Of a stretch of 64,000 nt of DNA, positions 53,050-59,732 are shown piece by piece. Position numbers and translations under genes: made by a program. Source of the stretch: Helicobacteraceae bacterium (GTDB lineage Bacteria > Campylobacterota > Campylobacteria > Campylobacterales > Helicobacteraceae); contig CAAGLK010000112.1 in NCBI GenBank assembly GCA_900770765.1, forward strand, positions 1 through 64,000, given 5' to 3'. The notes beneath the pieces are model-generated. The model saw only the letters and a program-made list of their open reading frames with translations, made no database searches and was not told where the DNA came from. Each line of letters opens with the position of its first letter. Position 1 is the first letter of the stretch.

Positions 53050-53088
53050 GTCATTGCGAGAGATTCGCTAGAATCTCGTGGCAATCTA
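53050..53088 (+). repeat. Complete intergenic hairpin repeat (inner stem AGATTC)
   Basis: GTCATTGCGAG, inner stem GAGATTC/GAATCTC with loop GCTA, then GTGGCAATCTA. Ends match the elements at 26830 and 55003; the inner stem differs on both arms in a compensating way. Confidence 0.85.
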
Positions 53089-53127
53089 CACATTACTACC
53101 TTAAAGTTATTTAAATATCTGCACCCC

Positions 53128-53220
53128 TCACTTTTTATACGCATAATACAAAAACGCGCCCATTCCCACGACAAACACGACACATAAAAACACAATTAGC
53201 ACAATATCAAGCACACTCAT
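53128..53220 (-). CDS. 30-residue single-span membrane protein
   Basis: ATG at 53220 is preceded by AAAAGGAGAC, a strong ribosome-binding site. The predicted protein has 30 residues: a hydrophobic helix beginning MSVLDIVLIVFLCVVFVVG and a basic C-terminus YAYKK. It lies between aroQ and rlmN on the same strand, 62 nt after rlmN's start. Size and membrane span are clear; function is unknown. Confidence 0.6.
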   Translation of the reverse strand: MSVLDIVLIVFLCVVFVVGMGAFLYYAYKK

Positions 53221-53282
53221 TTTGTCTCCTTTTTAAAAAATATTCTTTTAAAAAATCGCTCACTTTAGAATCCTTACGCTTT

Positions 53283-54329
53283 TTATAGCCCCTTTTGCTC
53301 CCTTAATTGCCCACAAGCCGCGCTAATATCAAGCCCTTTAGACTCTCTAATGGTGCATAAAAGCCCCTTTTTTAGCAAATATTCTCTAAAAGCCTCTACT
53401 TTTTCTACACTTGGGCGGCGATACGCACTTCCTTCGTGCGGATTAAAATATATTAAATTCACCTTTGCTTTTAGCTTATTTAGCAGCTTCACTAGCTTTT
53501 TTGCACTATCTAAACCATCGTTTAAATCAGCAATCATAAGGTATTCAAACATTACTCTTTTACGACTATCAATGGGGAAAAGCGCTACTTCATTAATCAC
53601 CGCTTCAATGTTATACGCCTTGTTTATAGGCATTAGCTCACTGCGGAGGGCGTCATCTACAGCGTGAAGTGAAATAGCAAGTTGCACACCTAGATTCAAC
53701 GCACCTAGCTTTTTAATTTTCGGCGCGATTCCACTTGTAGAAATCGTCTGGCGGCGAGTAGATATGCTTAATCCATCAAGCTCAGCTAGAATCCTAACCG
53801 CCTTTGCCACAGCTTCTAAATTATCCAGCGGCTCGCCCATCCCCATATACACGATATTTACCGCCTTATTATGTGGAATCTCTCTATCTTTTTTAATCGC
53901 TAGCACTTGATAGACTATCTCGCCAGCGCTAAGATTCCGCACGAATCCGCCCTTAGCAGTAAGGCAGAAGCTACAGCCCACTTTACAGCCGATTTGTGAG
54001 CTAAGGCAGAGTGTAAATTTATCATCTTTCATTTTTAAAAACACCGCTTCATAGCTTAAATTATCTTGTGTTTTAAAGAGATATTTCACGCTTCCATCGC
54101 TACTATTTTGCTGCGTTAGAATCCTAGCCTTTTGTGTGCTAAAATGCTCGCTTAAATAGCCTTTTAGATTCTGCGGTAAATTATCCATTGCTAAAAAATC
54201 TTCACAATATCGCACATAAAGCCAATGGTAAATTTGCTTCGCGCGGAATCGCTGGAATCCGGCTTTTTCTAGCTCATCGCCTAACTCGCTTAGTGTGTAG
54301 CTATAAATATTTTTTTTAGATTCTTGCAT
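53283..54329 (-). CDS. rlmN: 23S rRNA/tRNA adenine-C2 methyltransferase RlmN
   Basis: RlmN methylates A2503 of 23S rRNA and A37 of some tRNAs by radical SAM chemistry. The 348-residue protein has an N-terminal helix-hairpin domain (FRAKQIYHWLYVRY), the cluster motif CKVGCSFC near residue 116, GMGEPLDN, and the C-terminal segment GLLCTIRESKGLDISAACGQL with the catalytic Cys. Paired cysteines for the methyl-transfer mechanism (Cys near 335 and near 118) are both present. It follows the phosphorylase-like gene by ten nt. Confidence 0.96.
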   Translation of the reverse strand: MQESKKNIYSYTLSELGDELEKAGFQRFRAKQIYHWLYVRYCEDFLAMDNLPQNLKGYLSEHFSTQKARILTQQNSSDGSVKYLFKTQDNLSYEAVFLKMKDDKFTLCLSSQIGCKVGCSFCLTAKGGFVRNLSAGEIVYQVLAIKKDREIPHNKAVNIVYMGMGEPLDNLEAVAKAVRILAELDGLSISTRRQTISTSGIAPKIKKLGALNLGVQLAISLHAVDDALRSELMPINKAYNIEAVINEVALFPIDSRKRVMFEYLMIADLNDGLDSAKKLVKLLNKLKAKVNLIYFNPHEGSAYRRPSVEKVEAFREYLLKKGLLCTIRESKGLDISAACGQLREQKGL

Positions 54330-54339
54330 TTTTTACCTT

Positions 54340-54942
54340 TTAAAACTTGCTTTTTATGTAGGATTCTAGCTTTTGCTTTGCGGCGTTGTGATTTTCTAAA
54401 AATTCTTTTTGCGCGTCTTTGTGGATATGATTTGTGATACAAAAGATTCCAAGAGCTGGGATATTAAAAGCCTTCGCCACTTGTAAAATGCTAAAAAACT
54501 CCATATTTTCATATAGGATTCCAAGTTTTAAAAGCCTATCCGCCAAGCCAGAATCCGTGCTTATATAATTACTTGAGTTTATGATATTTTGCGATTTTGC
54601 ATTTTCTAAATTAAATGTTTCATGTGAAACATTTTTATTTTTACTTGTATCTTTATCTAAATTTTCCCCCATTGTTTCATATGAAACATTTACAAAATTA
54701 TCTAAAGGCGTGTAGCTTTGATTTTGTAAAAACGACAGCTCAATATTTGCCGCACTAGTGCTTTCTATAATTTCTAGCAGTTGCGATTCCACATTATACG
54801 CCCCACAAGTGCCGATAAACACGATTTCACTAGGCTTATCGTGCATAATAGAAAGTGTCAAATTAATCGCAGATTCCACCAGCCCCACGCCGATACTTTT
54901 TGCAAAGCTAAAGCTCTCACACTTCCCAGCGCAATAAATCAT
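54340..54942 (-). CDS. Nucleoside phosphorylase-superfamily protein carrying two parS-like sites
   Basis: The 200-residue protein has the phosphorylase-superfamily landmark EIVFIGTCGAYN near residues 39-50, STSAANIEL, YISTDSGLADRL and, toward the end, FSILQVAKAFNIPALGIFCITNHIHKDAQKEF-like sequence (MEFFSILQVAKAF quoted as the active-site Met-Glu region). It therefore resembles purine nucleoside phosphorylases or MTA/SAH nucleosidases but is short. A linker rich in Asn/Ser/Lys (~80-128) interrupts the domain and contains NVSYET (85-90) and NVSHET (104-109), which are the translations of two parS-like palindromes. GGAGGGG precedes the ATG. Exact substrate unknown. Confidence 0.75.
   Translation of the reverse strand: MIYCAGKCESFSFAKSIGVGLVESAINLTLSIMHDKPSEIVFIGTCGAYNVESQLLEIIESTSAANIELSFLQNQSYTPLDNFVNVSYETMGENLDKDTSKNKNVSHETFNLENAKSQNIINSSNYISTDSGLADRLLKLGILYENMEFFSILQVAKAFNIPALGIFCITNHIHKDAQKEFLENHNAAKQKLESYIKSKF
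54616..54631. promoter_or_regulatory. parS-like site 1 (ParB-binding candidate)
   Basis: TGTTTCATGTGAAACA differs from the general bacterial parS consensus TGTTTCACGTGAAACA at one central base. On the other strand it reads TGTTTCACATGAAACA. It lies inside a coding gene, 57 nt from a second site. Confidence 0.7.
54673..54688. promoter_or_regulatory. parS-like site 2 (ParB-binding candidate)
   Basis: TGTTTCATATGAAACA is a perfect 16-nt palindrome with both GTTTCA/TGAAAC half-sites of parS and two changes in the central CG. Confidence 0.65.
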
Positions 54943-55002
54943 AACCCCTCCAACTTTAAAAATCTAAATTTGCAATTCCACATTTTCACCGCTATCCACA
55001 TT

Positions 55003-55043
55003 GTCATTGCGAGAAAATTCGTAAGAATTTTCGTGGCAATCTA
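55003..55043 (+). repeat. Complete intergenic hairpin repeat (inner stem AAAATTC)
   Basis: GTCATTGCGA, inner stem GAAAATTC/GAATTTTC with loop GTAA, then GTGGCAATCTA. Third complete copy of the family, lying between the S4 gene and the phosphorylase-like gene. Confidence 0.85.
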
Positions 55044-55063
55044 ACGCGATTCCACATTTTTAC

Positions 55064-55324
55064 CTACCGCTTTCCGCTATCCGTTTCCCTAAAATACAAA
55101 TGCGATTCCTCCTTTTTAATCGTCTTTTGCGTTGGAATCTGCAACACTTCATAAAATTTAGATTTTTCTAAATAGCAAATTTCAATCACATCGCCCTTTT
55201 TCACTTCCTTACTTGCTTTCACACTCACGCCACCGATTTTTACCACACCATTTTCAATCATATCTTGCGCAATTGCTCGCCGCTTTACGATATTTACGCT
55301 ATTTAAATACTTATCTATCCGCAT
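55064..55324 (-). CDS. S4-domain RNA-binding protein
   Basis: The 86-residue protein is essentially one S4 domain: MRIDKYLNSVNIVKRRAIAQ, then GVVKIGGVSVKASKEVKKGDVIEI. Stand-alone S4 proteins of this type (Hsp15/RlbA or RqcP-like) bind rRNA or stalled 50S-peptidyl-tRNA complexes. The last residues (ETDSGKR) are encoded by a repeat-like CGGATAGCGGAAAGCGG. A TATAAT on the minus strand at 55348-55353 is a likely promoter. Confidence 0.88.
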   Translation of the reverse strand: MRIDKYLNSVNIVKRRAIAQDMIENGVVKIGGVSVKASKEVKKGDVIEICYLEKSKFYEVLQIPTQKTIKKEESHLYFRETDSGKR

Positions 55325-55347
55325 TTTTCACCCTTGATTTTTGCAAA

Positions 55348-55353
55348 ATTATA
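55348..55353 (-). promoter_or_regulatory. Putative -10 box of S4 gene
   Basis: TATAAT on the minus strand, 24 nt before the S4 gene start, in the sequence GCTATAATTTTGC. Confidence 0.5.
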
Positions 55354-55410
55354 GCAAAAACACAAGGCTATTTGATATACTAAAGCCACACAAAACGCAA
55401 AGGAGCAAAA

Positions 55411-55983
55411 ATGCTAAATTTACAAGAATCACTATTAATTTGCATTGACGCACAAGAGAAATTAATAAATGCAATGGCAGAGAAAGAGCGGTTTTTAAAA
55501 AACGCTAGAATCTTATTAAAAGGCGTAGAAATTTTAAGCAAAAATGTAGATGAAGCAAGGCGGAATCCTGCAAGGCAATCGCAAATAATATTTAGCGAAC
55601 AATACAAAAAAGGCTTAGAAAATACACACAACGCACTAGAGATTCCACACGCAACACATTTTGAAAAAACCACATTTAGCATTTTTAAAGATGAAGAAAT
55701 TACAAACCACATAAAACGCACACGAGCAAAGGAGCTAATAATTTGCGGTATTGAAGCACATATTTGCGTCTTGCAAAGTGTGTTTGATGCACTAAATCTA
55801 GGCTATAGCGTATGGGTAGCTGAAGACGCAGTAACTTCAAGGGATTTAAAAAACTATAAAAACGCAATAGAGCTTATGCGGCAATTTGGGGCAAAAATCA
55901 CTTGCGCCGAATCCGCACTTTTTGCGTTAATGCAAGATTGTAAGCATAAAAACTTTAAGGAAATTAGCGCATTGATTAAATAA
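55411..55983 (+). CDS. Isochorismatase-like cysteine hydrolase
   Basis: The 190-residue protein fits the isochorismatase-like family (nicotinamidases and related amidohydrolases). The probable catalytic triad is Asp13 (LICIDAQE), Lys86 (HFEKTTFS) and Cys119 (CGIEAHICVLQS). VAEDAVTSR near residue 145 is also typical. Such stand-alone members have varied substrates, so no reaction is assigned. It is a single-gene unit between divergent S4 and convergent cetA, with a shared terminator after it. Confidence 0.88.
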   Translation: MLNLQESLLICIDAQEKLINAMAEKERFLKNARILLKGVEILSKNVDEARRNPARQSQIIFSEQYKKGLENTHNALEIPHATHFEKTTFSIFKDEEITNHIKRTRAKELIICGIEAHICVLQSVFDALNLGYSVWVAEDAVTSRDLKNYKNAIELMRQFGAKITCAESALFALMQDCKHKNFKEISALIK

Positions 55984-56014
55984 TGTGGAATCCTAAATTT
56001 GCGATTCCACATTT
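55982..56014. terminator. Bidirectional terminator between isochorismatase-like gene and cetA
   Basis: ATGTGGAATC (55983-55992) pairs with GATTCCACAT (56003-56012), ten perfect base pairs with a ten-nt loop; the two genes converge here. Confidence 0.75.
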
Positions 56015-56019
56015 ACCAT

Positions 56020-57351
56020 CTACTGCAGTTTCTTAATAATTTGTTGTGCTAATTCTGCGATGTTGTCAAATAATCTTTTGCTTGATTCTTCCATTTTTTC
56101 AAATTCTTTTACTACAGATTCCACGCTATCGCTATTTTTTGCATTTGCGATTCCACATTTTGCACTATCTACTATTGCATTATGCTCTTTTATGATTCCA
56201 TCTAATAGTGGCGTTCCTTTATAATTTGGATTCCCCCTATGCTCTAACCAAGTGTTAAATTCCCTAATTGCGCCCTCGCCAAAGCCTTCTACGCCTTTTT
56301 CCTTAAACACACTATCATAAGCATCGGTTTTTAAAATAATATGGTCTATCATTAAAGAATTGCCATATAGCCGAACGATAACTTCTTTTGAATTTGTATT
56401 TACGCCGATTGCATTTTCACTCATTGTTTTTGACATTTCTTCAAAATTTTGCATCATTTCATTAAAGGCTTGAATCTCTTTTGACATAGTTTGAGAGTTT
56501 TCAAAAATATTTGAAGTATCTTGCTGGAATACATTTAGCTGAGTTTGAATCTCTTTTGTAGCGCCCTGTGTTTTTTCTGCTAACTTTCTTACCTCATCAG
56601 CTACCACGGCAAAGCCCCTCCCATGCTCGCCAGCCCTCGCTGCTTCAATAGCCGCATTTAAAGCTAATAAATTTGTCTGGTCTGCTATATCATTTATCAC
56701 GCTTAGCACGCTTCGCACTTCCTCGCTTCGCTTACTTAGTGCTTCAATGGCTTCGTTGTTTGATAAAATAAGGCTTGAAATCTGCTCTAAAGTCTTTAGA
56801 GAATGCACGACAGAATCGTAATTTTTCGCTAGATTCTTAGCCATATTTTCAATCACACTTGAGATATTTTCTAGCTTAGAAATGCTTTTATGAAAGCTTT
56901 TTTGAATAAACTTTTGCTGCTCAAAATTACCATTAATCTCGCTTAGCTTAAAATTTAGCGCGATTTTATCCCCTAGTGAAATAGCCTTATTTATCGCATC
57001 TAGGCTTTTATTAATTTGTGTGCCAACTAGTGCTAAATTTGGCAGTAGCCCCTCGCTTAAAAATGGTCTATAAGCACCCTTTTTACTTGATTTTGAAATT
57101 GAAGTTTTACTCTCTCTAATAAAGGCTTCTAGCTGGTCGCTTAAGCCATTTAGCTGCCCAGCTAGAATCCCAAGAGAGCTGGAATCTAAATTTGTGATTC
57201 TAACTTCAAAATTCCCCCTTGTCGCTTCTTTTATTAAATAATTGATTTTTGCTAGCATTGCAGAATCTTTTTGCTTTTGTTTCAAAAGAATAGCGATAAA
57301 TACGACAAGCCCAACACTAACTAATAATAAAAATATCACTAAAGCTAACAT
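56020..57351 (-). CDS. cetA: Methyl-accepting signalling protein CetA of a split aerotaxis receptor
   Basis: The 443-residue protein has one N-terminal membrane helix (2-24), a HAMP-like region, and a chemoreceptor signalling domain with the hairpin tip DQTNLLALNAAIEAARAGEHGRGFAVVADEVRKLAE, of which DQTNLLALNAAIEAARAGE is the classic core. It has no periplasmic domain. The C-terminal ~110 residues resemble a CZB zinc domain (IDHIILKTDAY, then FNTWLEHRG and KEHNAIVD), but the usual Cys before the Trp is replaced. Directly upstream and sharing one base is a PAS protein; this pair corresponds to Campylobacter CetA/CetB, which together sense redox state. Confidence 0.83.
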   Translation of the reverse strand: MLALVIFLLLVSVGLVVFIAILLKQKQKDSAMLAKINYLIKEATRGNFEVRITNLDSSSLGILAGQLNGLSDQLEAFIRESKTSISKSSKKGAYRPFLSEGLLPNLALVGTQINKSLDAINKAISLGDKIALNFKLSEINGNFEQQKFIQKSFHKSISKLENISSVIENMAKNLAKNYDSVVHSLKTLEQISSLILSNNEAIEALSKRSEEVRSVLSVINDIADQTNLLALNAAIEAARAGEHGRGFAVVADEVRKLAEKTQGATKEIQTQLNVFQQDTSNIFENSQTMSKEIQAFNEMMQNFEEMSKTMSENAIGVNTNSKEVIVRLYGNSLMIDHIILKTDAYDSVFKEKGVEGFGEGAIREFNTWLEHRGNPNYKGTPLLDGIIKEHNAIVDSAKCGIANAKNSDSVESVVKEFEKMEESSKRLFDNIAELAQQIIKKLQ

Positions 57352-57845
57352 TACTCACCCCTTTTTACTTGAAGCTCTAAGACAAAGCTATTATAATCTT
57401 GCGAAGTCGCAAAATGCTCTTTAAATAATGCCTCCCCAGCTTTAATGCCACCGCTTGCTTCCGCCTCTCTTAATGCTTTATAAAATTCTTGTATTTTCTC
57501 TAAGCCTTGTGGATTTGGCTTACGCCTTACAGAGTGGAATCCTATAATATTATTTTTCACATCCACAGATGGCGTTACATTGGCAAACACCCAGTAAAAC
57601 TCGCCATCTTTTGTGCGGTTTTTTACATATACATTTACCTCTCTTTTTTGCGTTATTTCATCCCATAAAAACTTAAACACACTTCGTGGCATATCCTTAT
57701 GACGCACTATTGAGTGAGCTTTACCTAAAAGCTCTTTTTCTCTATAGCCAGAGATTTCTATAAAAGCAGCGTTGCAGTAGGTGATTTTACCTTTTGTATC
57801 CGTCTTTGAGACTAAAAAGTCGGTAACCTTTCTTTCTTTTTCCAT
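57351..57845 (-). CDS. cetB: PAS-domain redox sensor CetB
   Basis: CetB is the soluble FAD-PAS half of a bipartite Aer-type energy-taxis receptor; it passes signals to CetA. The 164-residue protein is almost entirely one PAS domain of the Aer type: FLVSKTDTKGKITYCNAAFIEISGY, HSIVRHKDMPRSVFKFLW and the GEFYWVFANVTPS strand, with HSVRRKPN at the end of the domain. These are the FAD-binding landmarks of Aer. The end overlaps the cetA start by one base. Confidence 0.85.
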   Translation of the reverse strand: MEKERKVTDFLVSKTDTKGKITYCNAAFIEISGYREKELLGKAHSIVRHKDMPRSVFKFLWDEITQKREVNVYVKNRTKDGEFYWVFANVTPSVDVKNNIIGFHSVRRKPNPQGLEKIQEFYKALREAEASGGIKAGEALFKEHFATSQDYNSFVLELQVKRGE

Positions 57846-57996
57846 AACAATCCCTTTTAGTTAATAAAATTTATCAATTATAAAAATTATTTGTTAATCA
57901 ATAGTTAATTATTAGAAAATAATAATCTTTCTTATTTAATTTTTATGTAATCTTTCAAATTTACACAATTAAAAGGATTTTTATAAGTTTTTTTCT

Positions 57997-58002
57997 TATA
58001 AT
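57997..58002 (+). promoter_or_regulatory. Putative -10 box of argG
   Basis: TATAAT, 32 nt before the argG start. The 189-nt gap to cetB is otherwise AT-rich with no clear operator. Confidence 0.5.
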
Positions 58003-58034
58003 TTCGCCTTTTATTTTGCTTAAAGGAGCTTGTT

Positions 58035-59255
58035 ATGAAAGAGATTAAAAAGGTAGTTTTGGCTTATAGTGGTGGGCTTGATACTAGCGTGATTTTAAAA
58101 TGGCTTGGGGATAATTATAATTGTGAGGTTGTTACATTTACCGCTGATATTGGACAAGGCGAAGAGGTAGAGCCTGCAAGGGCAAAAGCACAAAAGCTAG
58201 GGATAAAGCCTGAAAATATTTTTATTGAAGATTTAAGAGAGGAATTTATCCGTGATTTTGTATTCCCTATGTTTAGGGCAAATACGATTTATGAGGGAGA
58301 GTATTTGCTAGGCACTTCAATAGCTAGACCGCTAATTGCAAAACGCCTTGTAGAAATCGCTAAAAAAGTAGGCGCAGACGCCATAAGCCACGGCGCCACA
58401 GGGAAGGGAAACGACCAAGTGCGATTTGAAATAGGAGCTTATGCGCTAAATCCAGATATTAAGGTAATCGCCCCTTGGCGTGAGTGGGATTTAAACAGCC
58501 GCGAAAAATTATTACAATATGCACAAAATGCTGGAATCCAAATAGAAAAAAAGGCAAATAAATCGCCTTATTCAATGGACGCAAACCTACTTCACATAAG
58601 CTATGAAGGGCAGATTTTAGAAGACCCAAATGCCGCACCAGAAGAGGATATGTGGCGATGGAGTGTAAGCCCTAAAAACGCACCAGATACGCCTACAATA
58701 ATCACAATTGAATTTGAAAAAGGCGATGGAGTAAGCATTAATGGCGAGAAACTTAGCCCAGCGGCGTTCTGGGAAAAGCTAAATAAACTAGGCGCAGAAA
58801 ATGGAATCGGCCGCTTAGATTTAGTAGAAAATCGCTATGTGGGGATGAAAAGCCGCGGCTGCTATGAAACGCCGGGCGGGACGATTTACCTAAAAGCACA
58901 TCGTGCTATTGAATCGCTATGCTTAGATAGAGAGGAAGCGCATTTAAAAGATGAAATAATGCCAAAATATGCTAGCTTAATTTACAATGGCTATTGGTTT
59001 AGCCCAGAGCGAGAAGCACTGCAGGCATTAATTGACAAAACACAGACAAGAGTTAGCGGAAGCGTGAGATTAGAGCTATATAAAGGCAATGTTACGATTC
59101 TAGGAAGAGAGTCTAAAAACTCTCTATTTAGCGCGGCTTATAGCACTTTTGAAGAGGATTCTGTGTATAACCAAAGCGATGCAGGAGGCTTTATTAAACT
59201 AAACGCATTAAGATTTATTATCGCTGGAAAAGCAAAAAATAAGGAGACAAAATGA
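58035..59255 (+). CDS. argG: Argininosuccinate synthase
   Basis: ArgG joins citrulline and aspartate with ATP in arginine synthesis. The 406-residue length is standard. Landmarks: the ATP PP-loop LAYSGGLDTSVILKWL near residues 9-24, GTSIARPLIAKRLVEIA, SHGATGKGNDQVRFE, the APWREWDLNSREKLL segment and ENRYVGMKSRGCYETPGG. AAAGGAGC precedes the ATG. Other arg genes are not in the window. It overlaps the next gene by four nt (ATGA). Confidence 0.97.
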   Translation: MKEIKKVVLAYSGGLDTSVILKWLGDNYNCEVVTFTADIGQGEEVEPARAKAQKLGIKPENIFIEDLREEFIRDFVFPMFRANTIYEGEYLLGTSIARPLIAKRLVEIAKKVGADAISHGATGKGNDQVRFEIGAYALNPDIKVIAPWREWDLNSREKLLQYAQNAGIQIEKKANKSPYSMDANLLHISYEGQILEDPNAAPEEDMWRWSVSPKNAPDTPTIITIEFEKGDGVSINGEKLSPAAFWEKLNKLGAENGIGRLDLVENRYVGMKSRGCYETPGGTIYLKAHRAIESLCLDREEAHLKDEIMPKYASLIYNGYWFSPEREALQALIDKTQTRVSGSVRLELYKGNVTILGRESKNSLFSAAYSTFEEDSVYNQSDAGGFIKLNALRFIIAGKAKNKETK

Positions 59256-59650
59256 CACAAGAAATTTTAGACTTTTTAGACAAACATCCGCTATTTTTAG
59301 CGACAAAGGGCACTTGCGGGAATCCTAGAGTGCGACCTGTGCAAAGTGCGTTGTGGCTTAACAATAAGCTATATTTTTGCACTAGCACTAAGAAAAATTT
59401 ATACAAGCATTTTAATAATCATGCTGGCGTGGAGTTTAGCGGATTTGATGGAATCTCTACTTGGATTAGAATCCGTGGCGAAGCAAAAGTTAGCGATGAG
59501 CTAAGCGTTAAAAAAGCAATGCTTGAAAAGTATCCACTCGCAAAAGAGATTTATAAAGACGCAGAAAATCCAGACTTTGCGATATTTTACTTAGAAAATG
59601 TAAGCATAAAGATACAAGATTTTAATGGTAGAGATGAGGTTATTAGATAA
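59252..59650 (+). CDS. Pyridoxamine 5'-phosphate oxidase-like FMN-binding protein
   Basis: The 132-residue protein is a small split-barrel FMN-binding domain: EILDFLDKHPLFLATKGTCGNPRVRPVQ at the start (here KHPLFLATKGTCGNPRVRP), KLYFCTSTKKNLYKHFNN and GEAKVSDELSVKKAMLEKYP. Related proteins are general FMN or F420 reductases and B6 oxidases; the true PdxH has additional residues not seen here. The four-nt overlap with argG suggests coupled expression without an obvious metabolic link. Confidence 0.8.
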   Translation: MTQEILDFLDKHPLFLATKGTCGNPRVRPVQSALWLNNKLYFCTSTKKNLYKHFNNHAGVEFSGFDGISTWIRIRGEAKVSDELSVKKAMLEKYPLAKEIYKDAENPDFAIFYLENVSIKIQDFNGRDEVIR

Positions 59651-59732
59651 CAGAAGGTTATTGGCAGAGGGCAGACAAGGGGAGGTGGAATCCGCCTTGC
59701 GATTCCATATTTTTAAAATTACAAGGATATTT

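Noticed and set aside
57880..57950. AT-rich palindromes upstream of argG as a NikR, Fur or ArgR operator
   Set aside because: ATTATT-AGAA-AATAAT does not match the spacing or orientation of the Fur or NikR consensus, and no ARG-box pattern is seen.
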